7,371 nt of DNA, taken from positions 1 through 7,371 of the forward strand of contig DYSM01000146.1 in NCBI GenBank assembly GCA_020718265.1, written 5' to 3'. How positions within the stretch are numbered: the stretch's first letter is position 1; every line of letters starts with the position of its first letter. Below the pieces are notes generated by a model. It had not been told where the DNA came from, ran no database searches, and worked only from the letters and a program-made list of their open reading frames with translations. Both the position numbers and the translations under genes were made by a program. Source of the stretch: Draconibacterium orientale (GTDB taxonomy: Bacteria; Bacteroidota; Bacteroidia; Bacteroidales; JAADGE01). Shown here piece after piece: positions 7,103 to 7,371 of the stretch.

Positions 7103-7174
7103 GGTTTCATAGTTCAAGGGATAGAATAGAAGTTTCCTAAACTTTTGATCCGAGTTCGAGTCTCGGTGAGACCA
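7103..7174 (+). tRNA. tRNA-Arg (anticodon CCU, reads AGG)
   Basis: All arms fold by hand. The acceptor stem is GGTTTCA (7103-7109) with TGAGACC (7167-7173), including one T-G wobble. The D stem is GTTC/GAAT with an 8-nt loop AAGGGATA. The anticodon stem is GAAGT/ACTTT with loop TTCCTAA, so the anticodon is CCT. A 4-nt variable region TGAT precedes the T stem CCGAG/CTCGG with loop TTCGAGT. The discriminator is A7174. A20 in the D loop and C35 are arginine identity elements, which supports the assignment. The 3' CCA is not encoded (the next bases are CAG), so it must be added by the CCA-adding enzyme. The anticodon stem ends in a G-U pair and is otherwise A-U rich. Confidence 0.95.
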
Positions 7175-7187
7175 CAGATTCTTAAAC

Positions 7188-7201
7188 GAGCAATGAGCAA
7201 T
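7188..7201. repeat. Short tandem repeat, GAGCAAT x2
   Basis: Two perfect adjacent copies of the 7-bp unit GAGCAAT lie 13 bp after the tRNA. Part of this block (7190-7200) is imperfectly complementary (8 of 11) to TTGCTTGCTGC at 7240-7250, so a loose stem-loop is possible. Two copies alone could be chance; the second heptamer repeat at 7344-7364 makes it more notable. Confidence 0.4.
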
Positions 7202-7275
7202 TATACATCGTTTCAATCGAATGTTTCGTTATTCAAAAGTTGCTTGCTGCTTTTATAGTTGATACTTTGCAAAAA

Positions 7276-7306
7276 AAAACAGCCCCCGCACACGGAAGGC
7301 TGTTTT
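7276..7306 (-). terminator. Rho-independent terminator, stronger in the leftward direction
   Basis: AAAACAGCC (7276-7284) pairs with GGCTGTTTT (7298-7306); inside it CCG (7286-7288) pairs with CGG (7293-7295) around a CACA loop. On the minus strand the stem is followed by a run of nine T (complement of 7271-7279), so it is probably the terminator of a leftward gene outside the window to the right. On the plus strand the tail is TTTTCTCT, so it may also end the tRNA transcript. Confidence 0.85.
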
Positions 7307-7310
7307 CTCT

Positions 7311-7337
7311 GTAGCTCGGATTTCAAATCCGTGTTAC
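7311..7337. repeat. 27-nt imperfect palindrome, REP-like intergenic element
   Basis: The arms are GTAGC-T-CGGATT (7311-7322) and AATCCG-T-GTTAC (7326-7337) around TCA. Of 12 opposed positions, 10 are Watson-Crick, one is G-T and one is a T-T mismatch. It starts 4 nt after the terminator stem. It has no U-tract and is not needed for termination. A GGATT..AATCC core flanked by complementary tetra- to pentamers is the general shape of REP-type repeats, but copy number cannot be known from one window. Confidence 0.5.
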
Positions 7338-7343
7338 TTTTCA

Positions 7344-7364
7344 CTTTCAACTTTCAACTTTCAA
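7344..7364. repeat. Short tandem repeat, CTTTCAA x3
   Basis: Three perfect tandem copies of the 7-bp unit CTTTCAA are followed by a partial CT and preceded by a related TTTTCA. This heptamer array lies directly after the palindromic element in an intergenic region. It is too short and uninterrupted by any gene to be coding with confidence. Confidence 0.8.
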
Positions 7365-7371
7365 CTGCTTA

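Noticed and set aside
7103..7174. tRNA-Arg as an integration (attB) site for a mobile element
   Set aside because: No repeat of the tRNA 3' end and no integrase gene are present in the window, so there is no sign of an integrated element.
7317..7334. T-arm-like TTCAAAT that might mark a second, degenerate tRNA
   Set aside because: The five bases on either side of the would-be T loop do not pair properly, and no acceptor, D or anticodon arms are found around it.

Overview
The window looks like ordinary chromosomal housekeeping DNA from a member of the Bacteroidota, probably Bacteroidales-like. The evidence is threefold. The protein families are typical of that phylum: a CAxPGxxTGGxKDxxPP-type Ig-like lipoprotein, a 712-residue RNase R without a lysine-rich tail, and a 75-residue single-cluster ferredoxin. 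None of the starts has a convincing Shine-Dalgarno sequence. Exact matches to the Bacteroidota -7 element TAnnTTTG lie where promoters are expected. The DNA is moderately AT-rich. No phage, CRISPR, transposase, toxin-antitoxin or biosynthetic genes are visible.

Layout, left to right. Positions 1-211 are non-coding as far as can be seen. They hold a strong rho-independent terminator (157-189) for the leftward MFS gene and a possible leftward promoter (91-98) for a gene beyond the left edge. Three genes then follow on the minus strand; in transcription order they are an Ig-like-domain lipoprotein (6758 to 3972), ribonuclease R (3906 to 1768) and an MFSD1-like major facilitator transporter (1603 to 212). 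The lipoprotein and rnr are 65 bp apart and could be co-transcribed. The transporter is separated by 164 bp containing a striking nested inverted repeat, which may be an operator, a weak terminator for rnr, or both.

To the right of the lipoprotein, transcription diverges. A small ferredoxin gene lies on the plus strand and apparently uses a GTG start. It is followed by a tRNA-Arg(CCU) gene with its own consensus promoter. The last 200 bases hold no gene. They carry two different 7-bp tandem repeats, a GC-rich terminator whose long U-tract faces left (implying a leftward gene beyond the right edge), and a 27-nt imperfect palindrome that resembles a REP-type intergenic element.

The genes do not form one obvious pathway. 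RNase R performs RNA turnover and quality control, the lipoprotein is an envelope protein of unknown function, the transporter is an inner-membrane solute carrier (possibly for peptides), the ferredoxin carries electrons, and the tRNA decodes AGG. I found no convincing new multi-gene system. The observations most worth checking are the nested palindrome upstream of the transporter, the repeat cluster after the tRNA, and the overlapping divergent promoters between the lipoprotein and ferredoxin genes.
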